Origin: Spirosoma luteum DSM 19990
GTDB taxonomy: Bacteria > Bacteroidota > Bacteroidia > Cytophagales > Spirosomataceae
Assembly (NCBI RefSeq): GCF_000374065.1
Contig: NZ_KB893245.1
Coordinates: 682,001 to 746,000, forward strand
Length of the DNA: 64,000 nucleotides
Reading direction: 5' to 3'
Part shown: one piece after another, positions 1 through 8,553 of the stretch
Layout of the letters: each line of letters begins with the position of its first letter
Position numbering within the stretch: the first letter of the stretch is position 1
Translations under genes and position numbers: made by a program
The notes under the pieces: generated by a model
Seen by the model: only the letters and a program-made list of their open reading frames with translations
The model's database searches: none
What the model was told of the DNA's origin: nothing

Positions 1-966
1 AATCTACGGGCTAAACTTACGAACGTATCGGGTATACAGTCGATTAGTTTTGGCATGGTTACTCCCTCATCAAGTACTAACTGGACGACTGGATTTCATT
101 TTGAAAATGAAGAAAAAGACCCCGGTTATGGTGTTGTGATGCGTCCTGCCGACACGGCTTATGTGCGGACATTTGGGTTGAAATTACTGGCCGGACGCCT
201 ATATCTACCCGCCGATTCCATACGGGAACTGGTCATCAACGAAACGTTCATGAAGCGGCTGGGCTTTCAGAAACCGGACCAGGTCATTGGTAAACGGATG
301 GTGGTGGCGGGCGAATCCGTGAAAAAACCGATTGTGGGCGTGGTGAAGGATTTTAACCTGTTTTCGTTGCGGGATCATGTTGAGCCAAGCGTATTAACAA
401 CGCAACGGGGCAATTACACCCTAATGGCTATCAAACTGTCGACGCAGCAAGGCGGCACGGAAGCCATTCGCCAACTTTTGAAAGGGGTTGAAACCGCCTG
501 GACGTCAACCTACCCTGAATTTGTTTTTAGTTATGAATTTCTGGACGAAACTCTCGCTAACTTCTACAGGGATGAGGAGCGCCTGTACCTATTATTTCGG
601 TTACTGGCTGGTATTGCCATCTTTATTGGCTGCTTAGGTTTATACGGCGTGGTGGCATTCATGGCCGAATCGCGTACCAAAGAAGTGGGCATCCGAAAAG
701 TGCTGGGCGCTTCAACAGCTACTATTTTCGGTCTGTTCTCTATCGACTTTATCCGGCTTGTCCTGATTGCCCTGTTCATTGCCTCGCCCCTGGCCTGGTA
801 CGTGATGCATCAATGGCTACAGAAGTTTGAATACAAAATTGACATCGAATGGTGGATGTTTGCGCTGGCGGGTTTGCTGGCCGTGGGCATTGCCCTGCTA
901 ACGGTGAGTTTCCAAAGCATCAGAGCCGCGTTGATGAATCCGGTCAAATCATTACGGTCTGAATAA
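1..966 (+). CDS. FtsX-like ABC transporter permease, C-terminal part (cut by window start)
   Basis: The reading frame is open from base 1, so the gene begins upstream and only its last 321 residues are visible. They cover the end of the second periplasmic MacB_PCD-type domain and a complete C-terminal FtsX domain with three membrane segments. The motif RTKEVGIRKVLGA follows the first of these segments, as in every paralogue here. The protein ends in NPVKSLRSE, the tail shared by the array. Family knowledge: these are membrane subunits of type VII (MacB/LolCDE-like) ABC systems, which use a separate ATPase to drive periplasmic mechanical work or export. The substrate is unknown. The next permease starts 12 bp downstream, so the two are probably co-transcribed. 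Part of the 3' end is identical to the third permease (see the repeat at 850). Confidence 0.9.
   Translation, partial: NLRAKLTNVSGIQSISFGMVTPSSSTNWTTGFHFENEEKDPGYGVVMRPADTAYVRTFGLKLLAGRLYLPADSIRELVINETFMKRLGFQKPDQVIGKRMVVAGESVKKPIVGVVKDFNLFSLRDHVEPSVLTTQRGNYTLMAIKLSTQQGGTEAIRQLLKGVETAWTSTYPEFVFSYEFLDETLANFYRDEERLYLLFRLLAGIAIFIGCLGLYGVVAFMAESRTKEVGIRKVLGASTATIFGLFSIDFIRLVLIALFIASPLAWYVMHQWLQKFEYKIDIEWWMFALAGLLAVGIALLTVSFQSIRAALMNPVKSLRSE
850..911 (+). repeat. 62-bp tract identical to 5946-6007
   Basis: This tract, encoding the last membrane helix, is identical base for base to 5946-6007 in the third permease, including third codon positions. The intervening paralogue encodes the same region with different synonymous codons. 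The flanks also match closely, up to and including the stop codon. This suggests recent gene conversion or duplication rather than protein-level constraint. Confidence 0.7.
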
Positions 967-978
967 ACTACTGAACTC

Positions 979-3405
979 ATGTTGCACAACTATCTCAAAA
1001 TTGCCTGGCGAACCCTTCGCAAACAACGCGGGCTATCGTTTATCAACATTGCAGGACTAGCCACGGGGCTGGCCTGCTGCCTGCTCATCACACTCTACGT
1101 GCTGGACGAGCTGAGTTATGACCGCTACAATGCCAAAGCAAACCGTATTTACCGGATTCATTCCGACATAAAGTTCGGCGGTAACGACTCGCGGATGGCC
1201 GTATCAGCCGATCCCATCGGACCAACGCTGAAACAAAATTACCCGCAGGTGGAACAGTTCGTGCGGCTCCATCAGCGCGGCACCTGGCTCGTGAAACGGG
1301 CTGGCTCAACGAACAGCCTGCGCGAAGAAAACATCACGTTTGCCGACTCGACGCTGTTCGACGTGTTTACTCTGCCGCTTGTCGCGGGTGATCCAAAACG
1401 GGCGCTGACCTCGCCGAATACCGTTGTCATCAGTGAATCGGCGGCTAAACGGCATTTTGGCAACCAGGACCCAATGGGTCAGACACTCACCTTTAACAAC
1501 GACCAGAACTTTAAAATAACGGGCGTTGTGCGCGACATGCCCTTTAATTCGCACTTCCGCAGCGACTTCTTTCCGGCTATGCTCAGCGACGGTTACCAGT
1601 GGGGACAGTGGCTGAGCAGCAATCACCATACCTACATTGTGCTGCGAGAGGGTACCGACTACCGGCAATTCGAGAAAAACCTCGACGCTGTAGTCGAAAA
1701 ATACGTCGGCCCACAGGCGCTCCAGTTCATTGGTGTTACACTAGCGCAGTTTCGTCAGGCGGGAAATCGCTTTCGGTTCTCGCTGATGCCGCTCACTGCA
1801 ATTCACCTCTACTCAAAAGAAACCATTCAACTCGCGCCCAACGGCGACATACAGTACGTTTACATCTTCTCGGCGGTAGCCCTGTTTATCCTGCTCATTG
1901 CGGGCATCAACTTTATGAACTTAGCCACCGCCCGCTCGGCCAACCGCGCCAAAGAAGTGGGCGTCCGCAAGGTACTGGGATCAGAACGGCCACAACTCAT
2001 TGGGCAGTTCATGACCGAATCTGTGCTCATGACAGCACTGGCGATGGGATTGGCCTTACTTATGGTTGCGGTATCAATACCTTTTTTTAATGATCTTGCC
2101 GCTAAGCAATTAAGCATCAGGAGCCTGCTATCCCCCTATTGGCTACCCATACTCGTCCTGCTCCCGATTGTGGTCGGTTTACTGGCAGGCAGCTATCCTG
2201 CCTTTTTTCTGTCGTCGTTCAAGCCCATCAGCGTTTTGAAAGGTCGAGTCAATGTCAGTTTTAAAGGGGCTGGACTACGCAGCGGCTTAGTCGTGTTTCA
2301 GTTTATGATGTCGGTGGTGCTCATCGTCGGGACCATCATTGTGTACCGCCAAATTACCTACATTCAGAACAAGAATCTGGGGTTCAAACGCGATCAGGTT
2401 CTGACGGTCAACGACGTGTACGCCTTGGGCAAACAGGCAGAGACGTTTAAACAGGAAGTGCTAAGGCTGCCCGGCGTGGTGAGCGGGTCCATCTCCGGCT
2501 ATCTGCCCACACCCTCCAATCGAAGTGATAATTCGTTCTTCCCGGAAGGGGCAATCGACCAGAAAAGAGCGGTGAACATGCAGGCGTGGGGTGTTGACCA
2601 TGACTATGTGAAAACGCTGGGTATGCAGATTATTCAGGGGCGCGACTTCTCGCGGGATTTCGGCTCCGACTCGTCCGGCATTATCCTGAACGAAACGGCG
2701 GCCAAACTTTTCGGCGAGAACAACATCATCGGGAAACGCGTGTTGCAGTTTACCGATTCGCAGTTAAAAATCCGCAAGACATACACTGTGATTGGTGTCG
2801 TCAAAAACTTCCATTTTGAATCGCTTCGCCGGAATATCGGCGCCTTGGCTATGGTACTGGACGCCAACTCCGGGGCCGCGTCGTTCCGGCTGGGCGGCAC
2901 AAACCTACCGACCTTAGTTAGTCAGATTGAGACGAAGTGGAAGCAGGTCGCCCCCGGTCAGCCGTTCAGTTACGCGTTTCTGGAAGACAGTTTCGATGCC
3001 ATGTACCGCGCTGAGCAGCGCATTGGTACCATTGCCCTGACGTTTGCCGCACTGGCCATCCTGATTGCCTGTTTGGGATTATTTGGCCTGGCTGCGTTTA
3101 TGGCCGAGCAGCGCACCAAGGAAATCGGCGTTCGCAAGGTACTCGGTGCCAGCGTGTATAGTATTGTAACCCTGTTGTCAACCGACTTCCTAAAGCTGGT
3201 GCTGATTGCTATTGTCGTTGCCTCACCCCTGGCCTGGTACATCATGCATCGGTGGCTCAACGATTTCGCCTATAGAATCGACATTGAGTGGTGGTACTTC
3301 GCCGGGGCGGGTGCGCTGGCGGTGGGTATTGCGCTGCTGACGGTAAGTTTCCAGAGCATCAAAGCCGCCCTGATGAATCCGGTGAAGTCGTTGAGAACTG
3401 AATAA
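979..3405 (+). CDS. FtsX-like ABC transporter permease
   Basis: The 808-residue protein has the full duplicated architecture: an N-terminal amphipathic stretch (MLHNYLKIAW), a membrane helix at about residues 20-42, and a periplasmic MacB_PCD-type domain. A first FtsX domain follows with the signature AKEVGVRKVLG near 324-334. Then come another helix near 435, a second periplasmic domain, and a second FtsX domain with RTKEIGVRKVLGA near 712-724. It ends in NPVKSLRTE. Length and layout are normal for the large Bacteroidota permeases of this family. No ATPase lies next to it, so its energising partner must be encoded elsewhere. It probably forms a transcript with the upstream permease; a 190-bp gap follows it. 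Confidence 0.92.
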   Translation: MLHNYLKIAWRTLRKQRGLSFINIAGLATGLACCLLITLYVLDELSYDRYNAKANRIYRIHSDIKFGGNDSRMAVSADPIGPTLKQNYPQVEQFVRLHQRGTWLVKRAGSTNSLREENITFADSTLFDVFTLPLVAGDPKRALTSPNTVVISESAAKRHFGNQDPMGQTLTFNNDQNFKITGVVRDMPFNSHFRSDFFPAMLSDGYQWGQWLSSNHHTYIVLREGTDYRQFEKNLDAVVEKYVGPQALQFIGVTLAQFRQAGNRFRFSLMPLTAIHLYSKETIQLAPNGDIQYVYIFSAVALFILLIAGINFMNLATARSANRAKEVGVRKVLGSERPQLIGQFMTESVLMTALAMGLALLMVAVSIPFFNDLAAKQLSIRSLLSPYWLPILVLLPIVVGLLAGSYPAFFLSSFKPISVLKGRVNVSFKGAGLRSGLVVFQFMMSVVLIVGTIIVYRQITYIQNKNLGFKRDQVLTVNDVYALGKQAETFKQEVLRLPGVVSGSISGYLPTPSNRSDNSFFPEGAIDQKRAVNMQAWGVDHDYVKTLGMQIIQGRDFSRDFGSDSSGIILNETAAKLFGENNIIGKRVLQFTDSQLKIRKTYTVIGVVKNFHFESLRRNIGALAMVLDANSGAASFRLGGTNLPTLVSQIETKWKQVAPGQPFSYAFLEDSFDAMYRAEQRIGTIALTFAALAILIACLGLFGLAAFMAEQRTKEIGVRKVLGASVYSIVTLLSTDFLKLVLIAIVVASPLAWYIMHRWLNDFAYRIDIEWWYFAGAGALAVGIALLTVSFQSIKAALMNPVKSLRTE

Positions 3406-3459
3406 GTCAACCGGGCGCGCATAGCGTTTGTACTACTACCGCAGGAGTGCCGCTACCCC

Positions 3460-3496
3460 TGTCCGCAACTGGTCGTACGGCGTCCGTTTGCGGACA
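3460..3496 (+). terminator. Possible terminator hairpin after the second permease
   Basis: A 9-bp inverted repeat (TGTCCGCAA at 3460-3468 and TTGCGGACA at 3488-3496) is followed by an AT-rich run ATATTTTTATC. It lies in the only sizeable gap (3406-3596) of the permease array, so the array may be split into two transcripts. The tail is imperfect and the call is tentative. Confidence 0.35.
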
Positions 3497-3596
3497 TATT
3501 TTTATCTAATTTCCAATTAAATTCCTGTAAATAAGCGAATTAACTTTCTGGTACGGCATTTGAACGTGGCATTGTGTGTATTTCAACCTTTGCTCT

Positions 3597-6062
3597 ATGT
3601 TTCAGAATCATCTTAAAATCACCCTGCGGCAACTCTGGAAAAACAAGACGTTTTCAGGGGTTAATATTGCTGGGCTGGCCATTGGCATTGCGGCCTTTTT
3701 GCTCATTCTGGAATACATTGCTTACGAAAAAAGCTATAACCAGTTTCATACCCAACTCCCGCAGCTATATCGAATGTTAACCCAAACCCGCGAGGGTGAT
3801 ATATGGGTAGATATGGCCCCGGCCGTTGGGCCGCTTGCCAAACAGAAATTTCCGGAAGTACGGGATTTCTGCCGCATTGGTGAGCATTCTGCCAATGGTA
3901 TCGTTAGCCCGGACATGGGTAGCAAAGCCGGGCAGCAATTGTCGTTTCGGGAGGATAAATTAGCCTACGCCGATGCCAGCTTATTTACCCTGTTTACGTT
4001 CCCACTGGTGCAGGGAACAGCCGCAACAGCCCTCCTTCAACCCAACACCGTAGCCTTATCACAGTCGCAGGCACGAAAATACTTTAGCGATTCAAACCCG
4101 CTGGGCCGCACCCTGACCCTCGATAATCAGTTCGGTAAAACACTGTATACCGTTACGGCAGTGTATGCCAATGTGCCGCAAAACTCCGATTTACTTTTCG
4201 ACGCGGTGTTTTCACTGCAAACGCTGGCCAACCCGGCCAACCTCAATGGTAATGACTGGGCACGGTTAGACAGTTTCGATGGCTCGTTCCTGACTACCTT
4301 TCTACAAATACCCGGGCAAAAAGCCGGTGTACCGGCTGATTACGAAGCCTTGGCGGCCAAACTGAATGCTTTTAAAAGGAAAGCTACGCCTAAAGACGAA
4401 AGTACATTTCTGCTGCAGCCGGCCACAAACCTGCATCTGGCAGCCTCGTTGAGTGACATATACCGAACCAGCGGTAGTCTGGGTTTTGTGTATTTACTGA
4501 GTGGCATTGCGGCCCTGATTTTGCTCATAGCCTGGTTCAATTACGTTAACCTCTCCACGGCCGGGTCGCTGAAGCGGGCTAAAGAAGTGGGTGTTCGGAA
4601 AGTGATTGGTGCGGGGCCGGGTCAGTTGATTCGACAGTTTCTGGGTGAATCCCTGTTGCTGAATATGCTCGCCTTTGGCGTGGCCCTGCTGCTGGCTACT
4701 TTATTACAGGGCGTATTCAATGAGTTTGTAAAAAAAGAGTTGTCCTTTGGCGTATTGGATACCAATGGGTTCTGGATAGCCGGATTAGGGCTGTTACTCG
4801 CGGGTTCCCTGGCATCAGGCGGGTACGTGGCCTTCGCGCTTACCTCCTTTCAGCCGATACAAACCCTGAAAGGCAGCGTGCAGGCTGGTAAGGGTGGCTG
4901 GCTGCGAAAAACATTGGTTGTTGCTCAGTTCAGTATGTCCATCGCCCTGGTAATTGCCACGCTGGTTCTGTCTCAGCAGGTACAGTTCATGCAAAACAAA
5001 GACCTTGGTGTCCGGCTGGCACAACGTGTCGTCATTGAAGGGCCTAAAATCAATCTGACTGGTTCGTTTGCCGCAGGGACAACCGCCCTCGATCACGAAC
5101 TTGGTCAGTTGCCTTACGTGAAAAACTTCTGCCAGACGGGTATCGTACCGGGCAATTACTACAACTTCACCGCAAACGGTATCACCAGACAAACCCGAAG
5201 CGTCGGATCGTCCCGAACAGGCGATGATCAGAAAAATTATTCCATGGGTATCATTGACGACCGTTTTCTGGAAACCTACGAAATCGGGGTAGCTGCCGGG
5301 CGTAACTTTACCGTTCGCGAAGCCGAGCTGGGCTGGGAGAAAAGCGGCAAATTGATGGTCAATGAAACAGGGGCCCGTCAGTTGGGTTTCGCATCTGCCA
5401 CGGAGGCCGTTGGTCAATTCATCAACTGGGGTAAACCTTACGAGATTGTCGGTGTGGTAAAGGACTACAACCATCAGGGGTTGCAGCGGGCCATAGACCC
5501 GGTCATTTTCATGCCCCGCCGGTCGGTTAGCGACCTGACCGTTCAACTAACGGCCGACCAGATGCCCGAAAAAATTGCAGCCCTGGAACGCATCTATAAA
5601 GCCAGCTATCCGGGCAATCCGTTCAAGTATTATTTCGCCGACGAGAATTACAACAAGCAGTATCAGACCGAACAGCAATACGGGCAGGTCTTTACCATTG
5701 GCTCGGCACTGGCTATCTTCATTGCCTGTCTGGGTCTGTTTGGATTAGCTGCCTTCACCACCGAGCAACGCACTAAAGAAATCGGTGTTCGCAAGGTTCT
5801 CGGCGCTAGTATAGGCAGCATCGTAACGCTGTTATCTAAGGACTTTATCAAACTTGTTTTGATTGCTATCGTCATTGCCTCACCCGTGGCCTGGTACGGC
5901 ATGAATCGGTGGTTACAGGATTTTGCCTACAAAATCGACATTGCCTGGTGGATGTTTGCGCTGGCGGGTTTGCTGGCCGTGGGCATTGCCCTGCTAACGG
6001 TGAGTTTTCAAAGCATCAAAGCCGCGCTGATGAATCCGGTGAAATCATTACGGTCTGAATAA
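3597..6062 (+). CDS. FtsX-like ABC transporter permease
   Basis: The 821-residue permease has the same two-domain architecture as its neighbours. The FtsX signatures are AKEVGVRKVIGA near residue 328 and RTKEIGVRKVLGA near residue 725, and the tail is NPVKSLRSE. I chose the ATG at 3597 because it gives MFQNHLKITLRQLW, which aligns with the first residues of all other members; the GTG at 3576 would add seven unrelated residues. The gene follows a 190-bp gap, so it may have its own promoter. A weak -7-like TAACTTTC lies near 3539. Its 3' end shares a 62-bp identical tract with the first permease. Confidence 0.92.
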   Translation: MFQNHLKITLRQLWKNKTFSGVNIAGLAIGIAAFLLILEYIAYEKSYNQFHTQLPQLYRMLTQTREGDIWVDMAPAVGPLAKQKFPEVRDFCRIGEHSANGIVSPDMGSKAGQQLSFREDKLAYADASLFTLFTFPLVQGTAATALLQPNTVALSQSQARKYFSDSNPLGRTLTLDNQFGKTLYTVTAVYANVPQNSDLLFDAVFSLQTLANPANLNGNDWARLDSFDGSFLTTFLQIPGQKAGVPADYEALAAKLNAFKRKATPKDESTFLLQPATNLHLAASLSDIYRTSGSLGFVYLLSGIAALILLIAWFNYVNLSTAGSLKRAKEVGVRKVIGAGPGQLIRQFLGESLLLNMLAFGVALLLATLLQGVFNEFVKKELSFGVLDTNGFWIAGLGLLLAGSLASGGYVAFALTSFQPIQTLKGSVQAGKGGWLRKTLVVAQFSMSIALVIATLVLSQQVQFMQNKDLGVRLAQRVVIEGPKINLTGSFAAGTTALDHELGQLPYVKNFCQTGIVPGNYYNFTANGITRQTRSVGSSRTGDDQKNYSMGIIDDRFLETYEIGVAAGRNFTVREAELGWEKSGKLMVNETGARQLGFASATEAVGQFINWGKPYEIVGVVKDYNHQGLQRAIDPVIFMPRRSVSDLTVQLTADQMPEKIAALERIYKASYPGNPFKYYFADENYNKQYQTEQQYGQVFTIGSALAIFIACLGLFGLAAFTTEQRTKEIGVRKVLGASIGSIVTLLSKDFIKLVLIAIVIASPVAWYGMNRWLQDFAYKIDIAWWMFALAGLLAVGIALLTVSFQSIKAALMNPVKSLRSE
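5946..6007 (+). repeat. 62-bp tract identical to 850-911
   Basis: This is the second copy of the identical tract described at 850-911. The last 42 bp of both genes, from the end of the tract to the stop, differ at only a few positions. Confidence 0.7.
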
Positions 6063-6075
6063 AATTTCAACAGCT

Positions 6076-8484
6076 ATGTTTAGCAACTACCTCAAAATTG
6101 CCTGGCGGAACCTGTTGAACCGTCGCTTTTACTCCGTCCTCAACATCATTGGGTTGGCCACTGGTATCACCTTCGCACTGTTGATTGGCAGCTACGTCTG
6201 GGGTGAATTCCAGGTGAATCAAACCCTTCGCAATACCGGTCAGCAATGTCTTGTTCAAAGCCGATGGAAGGCAGCGGGCATGGGTATGGACATCACCACG
6301 CTGGCGCCGATAGGCCCCGCACTGAAAGCCCAATACCCAACACTGGTTGCCAATTATTATCGGTTTTATGGCGTAAGTGCTACCCTATCGAAAGGCACGA
6401 ACCATTTCCGGGAATCCATTCAGATTGGCGACTCAACACTGCTAACAATGTTCGGCTTCGAGCTGCTGTATGGCAATCCGCGGATTGCCCTGACCAGCCC
6501 TAACGCTATTGTCATTACTGAAGCCAAAGCCCTGAAATATTTTGGCCGAACCGATGTGTTGAATCAGTCACTAACGGTTGAAACGCCCCAGTCGGGTAAG
6601 CAAACGTTTCTGGTAACGGGCGTGCTGAAACCGTTGCCTGCCAACTCGGTAACGAACTTACTGACCGAAGTCAACGAAGTATTTATGTCGTTGCGAAGCG
6701 TCGACTATTTTGGGCAAAACGTCTTTTCCTGGCAAAATCAGTACATCGTCAACTATGTGGAGTTGCAGCCCGGCGTAAGTGCGCAGGCGTTGCAAAAGCC
6801 GCTTATTCAGTTAATTGCGACCAATACGCCCCCGGCGATTGCGAAAAACCTAACGGCCTACGTAACGCCCCTGCCGGGATATTATCTCCAAAGCAACAAT
6901 GGGCTGGTCCGACGGGTAATTGTTGCCTTACTGGCCGTTGCCGGGTTCATTCTGCTGATGGCAGTCGTCAACTTCGTCAATCTATCGCTGGGAAGTTCTT
7001 CCTCGCGGCTTCGCGAAATTGGCGTCCGAAAAGTGCTGGGTGGTATCCGGCAGCAATTAACCATCCAGTTTCTGGTTGAAGCGCTGGTGCTCACTGGAGT
7101 CGCTGTGCTGCTGTCGCTGGGTTTATACCCGTTCTTACAGCCTTTGTTTAGTAAGATAGTTGGCAAGGATATAATGTCGCTGACTAATTTGCCGGGGTCT
7201 TTTTTGGGCGGGCTAGCGGTACTGACAGGCGTGGTTGGCGCACTGGCGGGCAGCTACCCGGCATTGCACCTATCGGCTTATTCGACAATTGACTCGCTGC
7301 GGGGCAAAACCCGCTCCATTCGGGAAGGCCAACTGTTTCGGCGGGCGTTGGTTACGGGGCAATTCGCCATTGCCGTGTTTGTGTTCATCGGGGCCATTGT
7401 CATGTCCCGCCAAATTGCCTATTTCTTTACGACTGATCTTGGCTTTAAAAAAGACGCGCTGCTGACGGTATCATCTTTACCCCGCAACTGGACCATTGAC
7501 GGCGTGACCCGAATGCAGGCAGCCCGCGACCAGTTTGCCCGGTTACCCGGCGTTCAGTCGGCCAGTTTATCATTTGAGATTCCCAATGGGAATGTCGGTA
7601 ATAGCGGGAATGTCTATCCTGAAGGTAAAGACTCTACCCAAGCGGTCAGTGTAGCGATTATGACGACTGATGAGCAGTACGCGCAGACCTACCAGATCGG
7701 GCTCCGGGCGGGGCGGTATTTTCATGCTGGTCAGGGGCGTTATGATTCAACCAGCCTGGTGCTGAATGAAGCCGCCACGAAAGCGATGGGGTATAAAACA
7801 CCGGAAGCCGCCCTGGGCCAGGTAGTTCGCTTTCAGGGCGTCCCGCGTACCTATCGTATTCAGGGAATCGTCCGTGATTTCCATGTCGGCACGTTGCATC
7901 AGGCTATTCGGCCGTTGGCCATCGGTCAGGTTCAGACGGCGCAGATTTACCGCTTTTTCTCGTTCCGACTGGCACCGGGGAATCCGCGTCAGACCATCAG
8001 CCGCATCGAACAGACGTGGCGCGAACTTTTTCCGGATGCCCCCCTTGATTACGCATTCATGGACAACACACTCCAGAAGTTATACCAGACAGAGTTGAAG
8101 TTGGAAAAAGCCGGTTACCTGGCCACGGCCCTCGCTTTGCTGATTGTCCTGCTGGGTGTGGTCGGGCTGGTATCGTTGAGCGTGACTCGCCGAACCAAAG
8201 AGGTGGGCATTCGAAAAGTACTGGGGGCATCGGTGCCACACGTGGTTGGTCTGTTCCTGACAGAGTACGCCTGGATGTTATTGCTGGCCAATGTGGTGGC
8301 CTGGCCACTGGCTTATTACGTCCTGACAGACTGGCTAGCCGGTTACGCGTACCACACCCGGATAAGCTGGTCTTCTTTCGCACTGGTCGGTATACTACTG
8401 GCCGGCATTACCGGCGTGGTAATAACCGTTCAGGTGATCCGGGCCGCCCTGATGAATCCCGTCAACTCACTACGAAGTGAATAA
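6076..8484 (+). CDS. FtsX-like ABC transporter permease
   Basis: This 802-residue member of the array starts MFSNYLKIAW 13 bp after the previous stop. It shows an N-terminal helix, a MacB_PCD-type domain, a first FtsX domain with REIGVRKVLGG near residue 315, and a second periplasmic domain. The second FtsX domain has RTKEVGIRKVLGA near 706, and the tail is NPVNSLRSE. It is more diverged than the first three: the first periplasmic domain lacks the DRYN/DQFH-like stretch of its paralogues, which may reflect a different periplasmic partner. Its substrate is unknown. Confidence 0.9.
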   Translation: MFSNYLKIAWRNLLNRRFYSVLNIIGLATGITFALLIGSYVWGEFQVNQTLRNTGQQCLVQSRWKAAGMGMDITTLAPIGPALKAQYPTLVANYYRFYGVSATLSKGTNHFRESIQIGDSTLLTMFGFELLYGNPRIALTSPNAIVITEAKALKYFGRTDVLNQSLTVETPQSGKQTFLVTGVLKPLPANSVTNLLTEVNEVFMSLRSVDYFGQNVFSWQNQYIVNYVELQPGVSAQALQKPLIQLIATNTPPAIAKNLTAYVTPLPGYYLQSNNGLVRRVIVALLAVAGFILLMAVVNFVNLSLGSSSSRLREIGVRKVLGGIRQQLTIQFLVEALVLTGVAVLLSLGLYPFLQPLFSKIVGKDIMSLTNLPGSFLGGLAVLTGVVGALAGSYPALHLSAYSTIDSLRGKTRSIREGQLFRRALVTGQFAIAVFVFIGAIVMSRQIAYFFTTDLGFKKDALLTVSSLPRNWTIDGVTRMQAARDQFARLPGVQSASLSFEIPNGNVGNSGNVYPEGKDSTQAVSVAIMTTDEQYAQTYQIGLRAGRYFHAGQGRYDSTSLVLNEAATKAMGYKTPEAALGQVVRFQGVPRTYRIQGIVRDFHVGTLHQAIRPLAIGQVQTAQIYRFFSFRLAPGNPRQTISRIEQTWRELFPDAPLDYAFMDNTLQKLYQTELKLEKAGYLATALALLIVLLGVVGLVSLSVTRRTKEVGIRKVLGASVPHVVGLFLTEYAWMLLLANVVAWPLAYYVLTDWLAGYAYHTRISWSSFALVGILLAGITGVVITVQVIRAALMNPVNSLRSE

Positions 8485-8553
8485 TACGACGGATTCAGGG
8501 CGTGGGACCGAGTTGCCTGCCCTAGCCTTAAAACCCTAACCTTATTACAAATC

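Noticed and set aside
1599-2090. A 163-codon + strand frame overlapping the second permease
   Set aside because: It is in a different frame of the permease and shows the biased composition of a shifted reading of coding DNA.
3406-3596. A gene between the second and third permeases
   Set aside because: No frame of useful length with a start is present; the gap holds a weak hairpin and AT-rich sequence only.
4815-5546. A 243-codon open frame on the minus strand inside the third permease
   Set aside because: It lies wholly within a well-supported permease gene on the other strand, has no recognisable motif, and is a by-product of the coding sequence. The same holds for the long minus-strand frame at 17446-18276 inside the aldo/keto reductase and 26291-26887 inside the TMTC-like gene.
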